In this document: piece by piece, positions 8,367 through 15,660 of the stretch | How the letters are laid out: each line of letters begins with the position of its first letter | Numbering within the stretch: the first letter of the stretch is position 1 | Position numbers and translations under genes: made by a program | Notes under the pieces: model-generated | Seen by the model: only the letters and a program-made list of their open reading frames with translations | Databases searched by the model: none | What the model was told of the DNA's origin: nothing | Assembly: GCF_019207025.1 (NCBI RefSeq) | Contig: NZ_JAEEGC010000031.1 | Coordinates: 1-33,196, forward strand | Source of the DNA: Clostridium thailandense | GTDB taxonomy: Bacteria > Bacillota > Clostridia > Clostridiales > Clostridiaceae | DNA length: 33,196 nt | Direction of reading: 5' to 3'

Positions 8367-9407
8367 ATGGTGGAAAAAATAAAAAATTACTTAAAAAGAC
8401 AGTTATCAAGCGGTCCGAAGGTTATTTCAGCAGTATTGCTAGTTTTAGCTATTTCGACAGTAGCAATTTACAGCATGAGAAAAACAGTTATAGTTTCAAT
8501 AGACGGAAAAGAGCAGAAAATTACTACATTGAGTAGTAATTACAAGAGTGCATTAGGCAACAATAGTATAGTTGTAGGACCTAAGGACAAGACGGTTCCA
8601 AGTTTAGACAGTAAAATTAAAAATGGCGCTAAGATTTCTATTAAAAGAGCAGTAAATGTTCAAGTAGCTGTTGATGGAAAACAGCTGACTATAAAATCTG
8701 CAGAAGATAATATTGAAAAAATGTTAGAAGCAGAAGGAATAGGACTTCAAGACTTTGATAAAGTAAGTCCATCAAAAAACGAAGCGCTTAAAGACGGATT
8801 AAAAGTGTCAGTAGTAAGAGTTCAGACAAAAGAAGTAAAAGAGATTAAGGCAATAGATTATGCAACAGTTGTTAAAAAAGATGATGATACAGAGCAAGGA
8901 TCCAACAAGATACTGCAAGAGGGACAACCAGGAGAAAAGGAAACTATTTCAAAAGTAGTTTACGAAGATAATAAGGAAGTTGGAAGAAAAGTAATAAGTG
9001 AAACTATTAAAAAGCAACCTGTGCAAAAAATTGTAGCTATGGGCACACTAGGTGTGTATACTCCATCTCGTGGAGGAAGAGTTCTTTATAAAGATGCTAT
9101 AAGGATGAGATCTACAGCATATACTTCGAATTATGCTGATACAGGTAAAGGTCCTGGTGATGCAGAATTTGGAATAACAGCATCTGGAACTGTAGCAAAA
9201 AGAAATGGAGATAGTTACAGTTCAGTAGCCGTTGACCCAAGAGTTATCCCACTCGGTACTAAGCTTTACATTGAAGGGTATGGATACGCTGTTGCAGAAG
9301 ATACTGGTGGAGCTATAAAAGGTAATAGGATAGATTTATTTTTTAATTCCAGTTCAGAAGTAAGAAGCTGGGGTGTAAAATGGGTTAACGTTTATGTGAT
9401 TAAATAG
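8367..9407 (+). CDS. yabE: 3D-domain cell-wall protein with DUF348 and G5 domains (YabE/RpfB-like)
   Basis: Membrane-anchored, outward-facing protein likely to remodel peptidoglycan. 346 residues: a short basic N-terminus, one membrane segment (about 18-37), two DUF348 (YabE-type) repeats (about 38-80 and 93-135), a G5 domain (about 150-225, ending GRKVISETIKKQP), and a C-terminal 3D domain (about 250-346) with SSVAVDPRVIPLGTKLYIEGYG and AEDTGGAIKGNRIDLFF carrying the conserved aspartates. The start is ATG 8367, where GGAGG sits 7 nt upstream; a frame-extended GTG at 8337 has no such site. It occupies the yabE position upstream of rnmV-ksgA. A long structured leader suggests RNA-level control. 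Confidence 0.9.
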   Translation: MVEKIKNYLKRQLSSGPKVISAVLLVLAISTVAIYSMRKTVIVSIDGKEQKITTLSSNYKSALGNNSIVVGPKDKTVPSLDSKIKNGAKISIKRAVNVQVAVDGKQLTIKSAEDNIEKMLEAEGIGLQDFDKVSPSKNEALKDGLKVSVVRVQTKEVKEIKAIDYATVVKKDDDTEQGSNKILQEGQPGEKETISKVVYEDNKEVGRKVISETIKKQPVQKIVAMGTLGVYTPSRGGRVLYKDAIRMRSTAYTSNYADTGKGPGDAEFGITASGTVAKRNGDSYSSVAVDPRVIPLGTKLYIEGYGYAVAEDTGGAIKGNRIDLFFNSSSEVRSWGVKWVNVYVIK

Positions 9408-9428
9408 GAGCATATGCTCCTATTTTTT
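9402..9428 (+). terminator. Terminator of the 3D-domain gene
   Basis: A 25-nt perfect palindrome centred at 9414 followed by TT forms a GC-containing hairpin with a T6 tail. The TAG stop codon (9405-9407) is inside the left arm. Confidence 0.75.
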
Positions 9429-9519
9429 CTTGGTATAAAAATTTTAATTATTTATTATAGTTATGTTATTATAGTTTTGAGATAATAATTAGCATTTTAT
9501 GCTTTCATGGAGGAAAAAT

Positions 9520-10062
9520 ATGATTAAAGAAGTTATTGTAGTTGAAGGAAGAGATGATATTACTGCGGTTAAAAAAGCAGTGGATGCTGAAGTCATAGCC
9601 GTTGGGGGATTTGGAATAAATAAAAAGGTTATTGATAGAATAAAAGAAGCTCAAAAGAGACAAGGAGTAATAGTTCTTACTGATCCAGATTTTGCAGGAG
9701 AAAAAATAAGAAAAATAATATCTAAAAGAGTTCAAGGAATTAAGCATGCATACATATCACAAAAAGATGGAACAAAGGATGGTGATATTGGAGTCGAAAA
9801 TGCAGAACCGGAAATTATAATTAGAGCTTTAGAATTTGCTAAGTGTGAGGTAAAGGAAAAAAGAGATGAATTTAATGTAGATGATATGATTTTTTTTGGA
9901 CTCACAGGAAATAATAATTCAAAGGAAAAAAGAGATAAACTTGGGAACGAACTAGGTATAGGCTATTGCAATGCAGCTCAATTTTTAACGCGTCTCAATA
10001 ATTATGGCATAACAAAAAAAGAGTTTATAGAAGCTATAAATAAAATAGATAGGGAGAAATAA
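9520..10062 (+). CDS. rnmV: Ribonuclease M5 (5S rRNA maturase)
   Basis: Primase-like Toprim nuclease that trims the precursor of 5S rRNA. 180 residues. The Toprim domain (residues 1 to about 90) shows VVEGRDD (E9 with following aspartates) and [13 protein letters not shown], the two acidic metal-binding motifs; the C-terminal half ([40 protein letters not shown]) is the RNase M5-specific segment. The start is ATG 9520 with GGAGG about 7 nt upstream, rather than TTG or ATG further up. ksgA starts one base after its stop codon, implying coupled translation, as in Bacillus. Confidence 0.94.
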   Translation: MIKEVIVVEGRDDITAVKKAVDAEVIAVGGFGINKKVIDRIKEAQKRQGVIVLTDPDFAGEKIRKIISKRVQGIKHAYISQKDGTKDGDIGVENAEPEIIIRALEFAKCEVKEKRDEFNVDDMIFFGLTGNNNSKEKRDKLGNELGIGYCNAAQFLTRLNNYGITKKEFIEAINKIDREK

Positions 10063-10063
10063 T

Positions 10064-10900
10064 ATGGAGAATTTATCTACTAAGGATATAGTTAAAAAAT
10101 ATGAATTCAGGTTTTCAAAAAGTCTTGGACAAAACTTTTTAATAGATAATTCTGTTTTAGGTGATATAGTAAACAGTGCTGAAGTTAATAAAGAAGATCT
10201 AGTAATAGAGATTGGTCCAGGTGTAGGAACATTAACTAAAGAACTACTTAAAAAGGCCAAAAAAGTTTGCGCAATAGAACTCGATTCAGATTTAATACCT
10301 ATTTTAAATGAAGAACTTAAAGAGTTTGATAATTTTGAGCTTATACATAAGGATGCTCTAAAGGTAGACTTTAAGGAGATCATAGGAAAAGAAGACAGCG
10401 TTAAAGTTGTAGCTAATTTACCATACTATGTAACTACGCCTATAATTTCTAGACTTTTAAATGAGCAATATAAATTCAAGTCTTTAACTATAATGATACA
10501 GAAAGAGGTTGGAGAAAGAATCGCAGCAAAGCCTAATACTAAGGAATATGGTGCTCTTTCAATTCTTGTTCAATATTATTGTGATATAGATATAATTAGA
10601 AGAGTAAGTCCAGCATCATTTATACCCAGGCCTAAAGTAGATTCTATAGTATTAAGATTAAGCAAACTTGATTCACCTAGGGCTGAAGTTAAAGATAAGG
10701 ATATGTTTTTTAAAGTTGTGAGACAATGCTTTAATATGAGAAGGAAAACTATGTGGAATGCTTTAAAAGGGTTGAAGCTGCCTGGAGAGACTATAGAAAG
10801 TGCTTTTAAAAATGCTGGAGTAGATCAAAAAAGAAGAGGGGAAACATTATCAATAGCCGAATTTGCTAGATTAGCAGATTCTATATGTGAATTATTATAA
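10064..10900 (+). CDS. ksgA: 16S rRNA (adenine1518-N6/adenine1519-N6)-dimethyltransferase
   Basis: SAM-dependent enzyme that dimethylates two adjacent adenines in the 3' hairpin of 16S rRNA during small-subunit assembly. 278 residues, normal length. GQNFLID near residue 24 and [15 protein letters not shown] (SAM loop), followed by AIELDSDLI and [10 protein letters not shown] (catalytic NxPY motif IV); the C-terminal helical domain carries [11 protein letters not shown]. Start ATG at 10064 with GGGAG 6 nt upstream, directly after rnmV with 1-bp spacing, so one operon. No obvious terminator follows. Confidence 0.96.
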   Translation: MENLSTKDIVKKYEFRFSKSLGQNFLIDNSVLGDIVNSAEVNKEDLVIEIGPGVGTLTKELLKKAKKVCAIELDSDLIPILNEELKEFDNFELIHKDALKVDFKEIIGKEDSVKVVANLPYYVTTPIISRLLNEQYKFKSLTIMIQKEVGERIAAKPNTKEYGALSILVQYYCDIDIIRRVSPASFIPRPKVDSIVLRLSKLDSPRAEVKDKDMFFKVVRQCFNMRRKTMWNALKGLKLPGETIESAFKNAGVDQKRRGETLSIAEFARLADSICELL

Positions 10901-10930
10901 TCTTTTTTACAACTTTTGTACTATTTGTTC

Positions 10931-10957
10931 ACTTTTTGCATGTTATCTCATATATTA
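10931..10957 (+). promoter_or_regulatory. Candidate sigma-K-type (mother-cell) promoter
   Basis: AC (10931-10932) and CATATATTA (10949-10957, matching CATANNNTA) are 16 bp apart, the arrangement of Bacillus sigma-K promoters, 18 bp before the ribosome site of the next gene. A TATAAT (10956-10961) overlaps but lacks a good -35, so sigma-A use is also possible. Confidence 0.35.
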
Positions 10958-10988
10958 TAATGAATAAAATATATGGAGGTACAGGTAG

Positions 10989-12215
10989 TTGGTACAAAAA
11001 AAGAGTTATAGTAGGTATTTTATAATATTACAGGAAGATGAAAAAGGATACTCTTTAGCTTCTGACAAATTAGCGTCAGGATATACCAAGTTAGAAGTGA
11101 AAAATGATAAATGCAAAATATCATATTATGTACAAAATTTAAAAAAAGAAATGGCACCCTATTATATGATGCTAATATGCAATAAAAAAGACGTTAAAAA
11201 GGTGATTAAAATTGGAGAGATGAACATAGATGATTATGGTAGAACAGACATTTGTTACGAGTATCCAGTAGAAAATGTAGCAGGAAGTGGTATATCTGTT
11301 GATAAGGTTTCTGGTGCAGCTATAGTTAAATTGCTAGATAACAATATAATGTCTGTCATGAGTGGATTTGCTACTACTGATATACCAGAATGGAAAGCAT
11401 TTGAGATAACTGAGGATAAAACAAGAGAGGTAAAAGAACCGATAAACAAAGTAGAAGAGCCTCAAAGCATATTTGATAAATATGAGGAGAGTATAGAAGC
11501 GGCTAAAGATAATGAGATAGTAAGGCAAGATGGAATTAAACAAACCGAAGATATAGTACCAGAAGAAAAACAACAAAGTGGACTTAATGAGAACAATCCA
11601 GAAGATAATACATTTGTTCGTGAAGAAGAGCAATTAGGTAACAGTGAAACTGAAGAGACAAATTTAGAAAATAAAGTTGTACGAGAAGAGGTTATAGAAG
11701 AAAAAACTCATATAGAAGAAAAAGGCCATGAGGATTTAAATAATGAAGAGCTTTTCAGAGAACAGAAAAAAGAAGACGATATTAGCAGTTATAAAAGAGA
11801 CGTAGCTAGGGACTTCTTTATGGATTTAGTTGAAGGCTTTGGAGAAGTTAAAAATATAGATACAGACATAAAAAGAGTTAAATGGTATAGAGTGCCAGTA
11901 AATCAATTAGAAGATATGTATGACATGTCTAATTATAACAAGTATACTATATTATATTATCCTATGATGAGTTATCATCCTTATTTTAAAGACTATGAGC
12001 ATTATATAATTGGTTATAAATATGATAAAGATGGAAGGGTAAAATACTTAGTTTATGGAATACCTGGACATAAGAATAAAGGGCATCAACCATACGGAGG
12101 AAAAACTGGATTTGTTACGTGGGTACCTGCAAATTACAGAGATGACAAAGAATTTGGATACTGGCTCATGTTTTATGATTTTAGGACATCAACCATTGTG
12201 GTACCAGCAAAATAA
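10989..12215 (+). CDS. Unknown two-domain protein with long acidic linker
   Basis: 408 residues, no signal peptide or membrane segment. An N-terminal beta-rich domain (about 1-140, GYSLASDKLASGYTKLEV to GFATTDIPEWKAFEI) is joined by a highly acidic, Glu-rich, presumably disordered linker (about 145-262) to a C-terminal domain rich in Tyr and Trp (about 270-408) ending FRTSTIVVPAK. The ends resemble proteins of spore-forming Clostridia, but I do not recognise a named family. The start is TTG 10989, with GGAGG 9 nt upstream. It occupies the slot after ksgA where Bacillus has the late-sporulation gene yabG, and its upstream region carries a sigma-K-like promoter. A role in spore coat or cortex is therefore inferred, not seen. 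Confidence 0.8.
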   Translation: MVQKKSYSRYFIILQEDEKGYSLASDKLASGYTKLEVKNDKCKISYYVQNLKKEMAPYYMMLICNKKDVKKVIKIGEMNIDDYGRTDICYEYPVENVAGSGISVDKVSGAAIVKLLDNNIMSVMSGFATTDIPEWKAFEITEDKTREVKEPINKVEEPQSIFDKYEESIEAAKDNEIVRQDGIKQTEDIVPEEKQQSGLNENNPEDNTFVREEEQLGNSETEETNLENKVVREEVIEEKTHIEEKGHEDLNNEELFREQKKEDDISSYKRDVARDFFMDLVEGFGEVKNIDTDIKRVKWYRVPVNQLEDMYDMSNYNKYTILYYPMMSYHPYFKDYEHYIIGYKYDKDGRVKYLVYGIPGHKNKGHQPYGGKTGFVTWVPANYRDDKEFGYWLMFYDFRTSTIVVPAK

Positions 12216-12231
12216 TAAAATATAGTTTACT

Positions 12232-12274
12232 AAAATAGTACTGAAAATATTTAATATTTTCGGTACTATTTTCA
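12232..12274 (+). terminator. Terminator after the acidic-linker protein
   Basis: A 19-bp stem (12232-12250 with 12254-12272, one G-U pair) is followed by a short T tract. It separates the gene at 10989 from the next membrane-protein gene. Confidence 0.65.
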
Positions 12275-12361
12275 TATAATTAATTAAATCCAATATATAA
12301 CCTTTATAACATAGGAGGTGTGGACAAATATATATATATTCTTATATAAGGTGGTACTAAG

Positions 12362-12949
12362 ATGAAACTCATAATAATAAACAGAAAAAGATTAGGTGTT
12401 ACAATAATAATGATAGGTCTCATGTTTATTTTGTTAGGCTTTGAAAAAAATTTTGATACAGGTCTTAAATTTACTGCACTTATACAAAACAACATAAGTT
12501 CTTTGAAAAAATATCAAGCATTAGATAATAATCTAAGTTACAAGCTTCCAGGTGAGTGGAGAACCAATCAAAAAAGTTTTTCTGGAGAAGACATATTATA
12601 CCATAATGATTTTATATCAAAAGATTCTAAAATTAATGGATTTGTAGAAGTATGGAATTTAAAAAAGGATCTAAGAACCTTTTTAGAAGAAAGTAAAAAA
12701 ATATCTAGTGAACAAAATCTATATAAGGATTATAACATTGCACCTGTAATTATAAATAACAGAGACGGGTATATAGTTGCTTATACTATAATCAATGAAG
12801 AAAATGAAGAATTTAAAGGATATGAATATTTTTTGAGAGACAAAAATAAGTTTTTCAGATTTTCATTTTTTATAAGAGAAGAAAACTTTAAGGAAAATAT
12901 GCCGACTATTTTTAAAACAATAGTACAAACATTAGAATATAAAGATTAG
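12362..12949 (+). CDS. Membrane-anchored protein of unknown function
   Basis: 195 residues. A basic N-terminus and one hydrophobic segment (about 11-28) anchor a soluble domain outside the cell (about 45-195), with alternating beta-strand-like stretches (NLSYKLPGEWRTN, GFVEVWNLKKD, DGYIVAYTIINEE, KGYEYFLRDKNKFFRFSFFI) resembling PsbP/Mog1-like folds; this similarity is only an impression. Start ATG at 12362 with AGGTGG 8 nt upstream. A second, unused AGGAGG lies at 12313-12318. Flanked by terminators on both sides, so monocistronic. Confidence 0.72.
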   Translation: MKLIIINRKRLGVTIIMIGLMFILLGFEKNFDTGLKFTALIQNNISSLKKYQALDNNLSYKLPGEWRTNQKSFSGEDILYHNDFISKDSKINGFVEVWNLKKDLRTFLEESKKISSEQNLYKDYNIAPVIINNRDGYIVAYTIINEENEEFKGYEYFLRDKNKFFRFSFFIREENFKENMPTIFKTIVQTLEYKD

Positions 12950-12961
12950 TAAACTAAGTGT

Positions 12962-13000
12962 AAACTCTCTTGAGACATGTATTACAAGAGAGTTTTTTTA
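12962..13000 (+). terminator. Terminator of the membrane-anchored protein gene
   Basis: A 10-bp stem (12962-12971 with 12986-12995, 14-nt loop) followed by a T tract to 12999, shortly after the stop at 12949. Confidence 0.75.
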
Positions 13001-13069
13001 TATTAAATATGTTATAATGTATAAAGCAAAAACTTTGAGTAATAACTAAGGTTTGGGAGGTAGTATTAG

Positions 13070-13918
13070 TTGGCGAAAAGAATTAACAATTTATCAGATA
13101 TAAAGAAAATATTTTTAGCAGTTTTTATGATGGTTTGTGTATTTTCTACCGGATGTACGAAATTAGATGAATTGAAGGTAAAAGCCGGTCTTAAAAATAC
13201 TGATTTTGAATATATAAAGCAAGGTAAAATCAAGAAAATTGTAATACGAAGCACTAGGGATCAAGGATTTGGATTTGTAGTTGCTGATAAAAAAGTAATG
13301 GATGAACTATATAATATATTGTCAACAGCAAAGGCTGCACCTCAAAAATCTTCGTTAGAACCAGATTATGTTTTTGAGATGGTAGAAGGTAGCAACAAAG
13401 TACATAAATTTAATTATGTAGCAGGCCTAGACAAAAAGGATTCGGGAAATCTTTATGGTGATGATAAAATTTATGTTGTTTCTAAGAGAATAGATAATGA
13501 TATAATAAAGAGCTATTGGACCATAAGAGAACCTAAAGATTTTAAAGAGGTATATTACGGATCGATAATTGAGGCATTAAATCAATACTTAAAGGATAAA
13601 GATAAAAATAAGGCTGTAGGAATAAATTTGAAGGAAGATGTAGAGTCGGCAAAATTTATATTATCTACAGAATTAGAGAGTTTTAAGGAAGATTTAAAAG
13701 ATAAATTTAAAAATGTAAGTATTGCAGATAAGGACAAAGAAAACTATGATGTTTGGATGACCGTGAAAACGCAAGGATATAAATCTACTTTGTATAAAGC
13801 AACAGCTGTGTTCTGGGATAAGGCTGAAAAAAGTGAAAAAAAATATTATATTTACAGCAAGTATGAAAATAATAGATGGAATGTTAAAATATCAGCAGAA
13901 AAGCCGAATGGGTTTTAA
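13070..13918 (+). CDS. Lipoprotein of unknown function
   Basis: 282 residues. A lipoprotein signal peptide (basic start, hydrophobic FLAVFMMVCVFSTG) ends in the lipobox with C29 as the lipidated residue, so it is tethered to the outer face of the membrane. The remaining soluble part has an N-terminal region (about 45-165) and a C-terminal region (about 185-282, AKFILSTELESFKEDLKDKF to RWNVKISAEKP) in which I recognise no motif. Start TTG at 13070 with GGGAGG 9 nt upstream. A TATAAT box at 13013-13018 lacks a good -35. Own terminator; monocistronic. Confidence 0.77.
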   Translation: MAKRINNLSDIKKIFLAVFMMVCVFSTGCTKLDELKVKAGLKNTDFEYIKQGKIKKIVIRSTRDQGFGFVVADKKVMDELYNILSTAKAAPQKSSLEPDYVFEMVEGSNKVHKFNYVAGLDKKDSGNLYGDDKIYVVSKRIDNDIIKSYWTIREPKDFKEVYYGSIIEALNQYLKDKDKNKAVGINLKEDVESAKFILSTELESFKEDLKDKFKNVSIADKDKENYDVWMTVKTQGYKSTLYKATAVFWDKAEKSEKKYYIYSKYENNRWNVKISAEKPNGF

Positions 13919-13953
13919 AATACTATGGATTTATTTCTATAGTATTTTTTTTA
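13917..13953 (+). terminator. Terminator of the lipoprotein gene
   Basis: A 13-bp stem (13917-13929 with 13936-13948, one G-U pair) merges into a T tract directly after the TAA stop. Confidence 0.75.
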
Positions 13954-13992
13954 TGCTTAATTGGTAAAAATAACAATTATAGTGTTATAATT

Positions 13993-14040
13993 ATTATGAT
14001 TTGAGTAATGGAGAAAACATTACCATTTAAGTATCATAAT
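13993..14040. repeat. Nested inverted repeat upstream of mrp
   Basis: An outer pair ATTATGAT/ATCATAAT (13993-14000 with 14033-14040) encloses an inner pair GTAATG/CATTAC (14005-14010 with 14018-14023). It lies just after a possible promoter (TTGGTA 13961, TATAAT 13986, 19-bp spacing), at the start of the mrp transcript. Could be an operator or a 5' UTR hairpin. Confidence 0.35.
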
Positions 14041-14072
14041 TTAAGGGTATATACATAAGGAGGAATAAAGAA

Positions 14073-14918
14073 ATGGGTAATTGCAATAGTTGTTCAAGCA
14101 AAGGTAAATGTAGTGATAATAGCGAATGTGCAGGATTAGTACCTAAGTATGGTAAAATAAAACATATAATAGGTGTTATAAGTGGAAAAGGTGGAGTTGG
14201 AAAATCTACAGTTACAGGAATATTAGCAGTTCAGTTGAAAAAGTTAGGATATAAGGTAGGTGTATTGGACGGAGACATAACAGGTCCATCTATGCCAAGA
14301 TTTTTTGGAATAAATGATAAAAGGTCCGAAATTAAGCAAGTTGGAGAGAGTGAAAATGTAAAATTTACTCCTGTAGAAACCTCTAAAGGAATTAAAGTTA
14401 TGTCGTTAAATTTGTTAACTGAGGAAGAGGAAGCACCTGTTATATGGAGGGGTCCAGTAATTACTGGTGTCTTAAAGCAGATGTATAGTGATACAGAATG
14501 GGGAGAATTAGATTATCTTCTTATAGATATGCCACCAGGAACTGGAGATATAGCTTTAACTATAATGCAAGAGGTTCCTCTTGAAGGAATGATAATAGTA
14601 TCAACTCCTCAAGAAATGGTATCAATGATAGTTAAAAAAGTAGTTATTATGGCACAGAAAATGAAGATAGGTCTAATTGGAGTAGTAGAAAATATGTCAT
14701 ATGTTACATGTGGAAAGTGTGGAGAGAAGGTTAGAGTATTTAGTAAAAAATCAGCAGAAGAACAAGCAGGATATTTAGGATTACCTCTATTAGCTGAAAT
14801 GCCAATAGACCTTGATTTAGTAGAAAATATGGAAAATGGGAATGTTGAGGACTATATAAGTAAATGCGAAAATTATGAAGCTTTCTTAGATAACTTTAAA
14901 AGTAAAGTAGGTATATAG
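14073..14918 (+). CDS. mrp: Mrp/NBP35-family iron-sulfur cluster carrier ATPase
   Basis: Cytosolic P-loop ATPase that holds and hands over Fe-S clusters. 281 residues. An N-terminal Cys cluster (C4, C7, C13, C19), typical of NBP35-like members, precedes the deviant Walker A (GKGGVGKST, 38-46), the switch DGDITGPS, and DMPPGTGD (Walker B region). The CxxC of the family, bridging the dimer cluster, is C213/C216 in VTCGKCGE. Start ATG at 14073 with AAGGAGG 8-9 nt upstream. A single-cluster ferredoxin follows 106 bp downstream, hinting at a shared Fe-S role. Confidence 0.92.
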   Translation: MGNCNSCSSKGKCSDNSECAGLVPKYGKIKHIIGVISGKGGVGKSTVTGILAVQLKKLGYKVGVLDGDITGPSMPRFFGINDKRSEIKQVGESENVKFTPVETSKGIKVMSLNLLTEEEEAPVIWRGPVITGVLKQMYSDTEWGELDYLLIDMPPGTGDIALTIMQEVPLEGMIIVSTPQEMVSMIVKKVVIMAQKMKIGLIGVVENMSYVTCGKCGEKVRVFSKKSAEEQAGYLGLPLLAEMPIDLDLVENMENGNVEDYISKCENYEAFLDNFKSKVGI

Positions 14919-15024
14919 TATAACTTTTTTAGAAAATATATATATTAGTTTTAGCATAAATAAATTACTCTTGGAAAATAATAATAATTGTATAAATTAT
15001 TATAAAAGTACAGGAGGAAAACAA

Positions 15025-15213
15025 ATGAGAGCAGTAGTTGATAAGGATACTTGTATAGGATGTGGATTATGCCCATCAATATGTCCTGAGGTTTATCAAA
15101 TGGATGATGACGGAAAGGCAGTTGCAATATCAGAAGATGTTCCACAGGATGTAGAAGATGGTGCAAAAGAAGGAGCGGACAGTTGTCCAGTTAACGCTAT
15201 TTCAGTAGAGTAA
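15025..15213 (+). CDS. Ferredoxin, single [4Fe-4S]
   Basis: A 62-residue electron carrier. CIGCGLC plus the distal Cys of DSCPVNAI form one [4Fe-4S] site. The extra Cys in SICPEV and the length resemble the Thermotoga-type monocluster ferredoxin; the second cluster typical of clostridial 2[4Fe-4S] ferredoxins is absent. The start is ATG 15025, chosen for AGGAGG 6-7 nt upstream; a longer frame from 14971 lacks a site and adds an Asn-rich stretch unlike ferredoxins. Strong terminator follows. Confidence 0.93.
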   Translation: MRAVVDKDTCIGCGLCPSICPEVYQMDDDGKAVAISEDVPQDVEDGAKEGADSCPVNAISVE

Positions 15214-15220
15214 AGTTAAA

Positions 15221-15258
15221 ATAAAAACTAAGAAAGCTTGAGCTTTCTTAGTTTTTAT
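15221..15258. terminator. Bidirectional terminator after ferredoxin
   Basis: An 18-bp perfect stem (15221-15238 with 15241-15258) with a minimal 2-nt loop and A/T-rich base lies between the convergent ferredoxin and the minus-strand gene ending at 15260. Confidence 0.8.
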
Positions 15259-15259
15259 T

Positions 15260-15436
15260 TTAAAAGAAATTATTTAATTTATCATTCGTCATTCTTATAG
15301 GTCTAGGCTCAATATTTACCGTATCTCCAACTTTAGAGCCAGGAGGAAGATGAGAAACACCAATATCCATAGTAGTACCATCCTGAAAGCTTATAAAAGC
15401 ATCTGTGACGTTCATATCAAGTATTTTACCAGTCAT
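15260..15436 (-). CDS. Small conserved-looking protein of unknown function
   Basis: 58 residues, no cysteines, no membrane segment, a pattern of short beta strands (GKILDMNVTDAFISFQDGTTMDI, KVGDTVNIEPRPI) suggesting a small barrel. The start is ATG 15436 with GAGGTGA 5 nt upstream; an in-frame ATG at 15454 has no ribosome site. Convergent with ferredoxin and sharing its terminator. Function unknown. Confidence 0.65.
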   Translation of the reverse strand: MTGKILDMNVTDAFISFQDGTTMDIGVSHLPPGSKVGDTVNIEPRPIRMTNDKLNNFF

Positions 15437-15586
15437 CCATATCACCTCTACCATAGTTTTACTTTTTTATATACCAATTATTCATTAATATCAAATAGCA
15501 AGTCATACAATACAATAAAAAATAAAAGAATATGAAGATAAAGCAAAGTAAACAGATATAATATACTCTTAACATTAATTTAAAAA

Positions 15587-15615
15587 TTGATTTAAAAATT
15601 TTCTCATAGTATAAT
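15587..15615 (+). promoter_or_regulatory. Sigma-A promoter of nrdDG
   Basis: TTGATT (15587-15592) and a perfect TATAAT (15610-15615) are 17 bp apart, 45 bp upstream of nrdD. Confidence 0.65.
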
Positions 15616-15628
15616 AGCAAAGTACTTA

Positions 15629-15644
15629 GCACAATATATGGTAG
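15629..15644 (+). promoter_or_regulatory. Possible NrdR box
   Basis: GCACAATATATGGTAG resembles the NrdR palindrome (ACACWATATATWGTGT), mainly in its left half and core. It lies just downstream of the -10, where a bound NrdR would block transcription of nrdDG. Only one copy is clear, while NrdR usually binds tandem boxes. Confidence 0.38.
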
Positions 15645-15660
15645 TTTGGAGGTATGAAGT

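Noticed and set aside
12318..12365. Leader peptide from GTG 12318
   Set aside because: The Shine-Dalgarno abuts the GTG with no spacing, so translation is unlikely; kept only as a low-interest observation.
14971..15024. Extended N-terminus of ferredoxin
   Set aside because: No ribosome site before TTG 14971, and the added Asn-rich residues do not resemble ferredoxins; AGGAGG supports ATG 15025.
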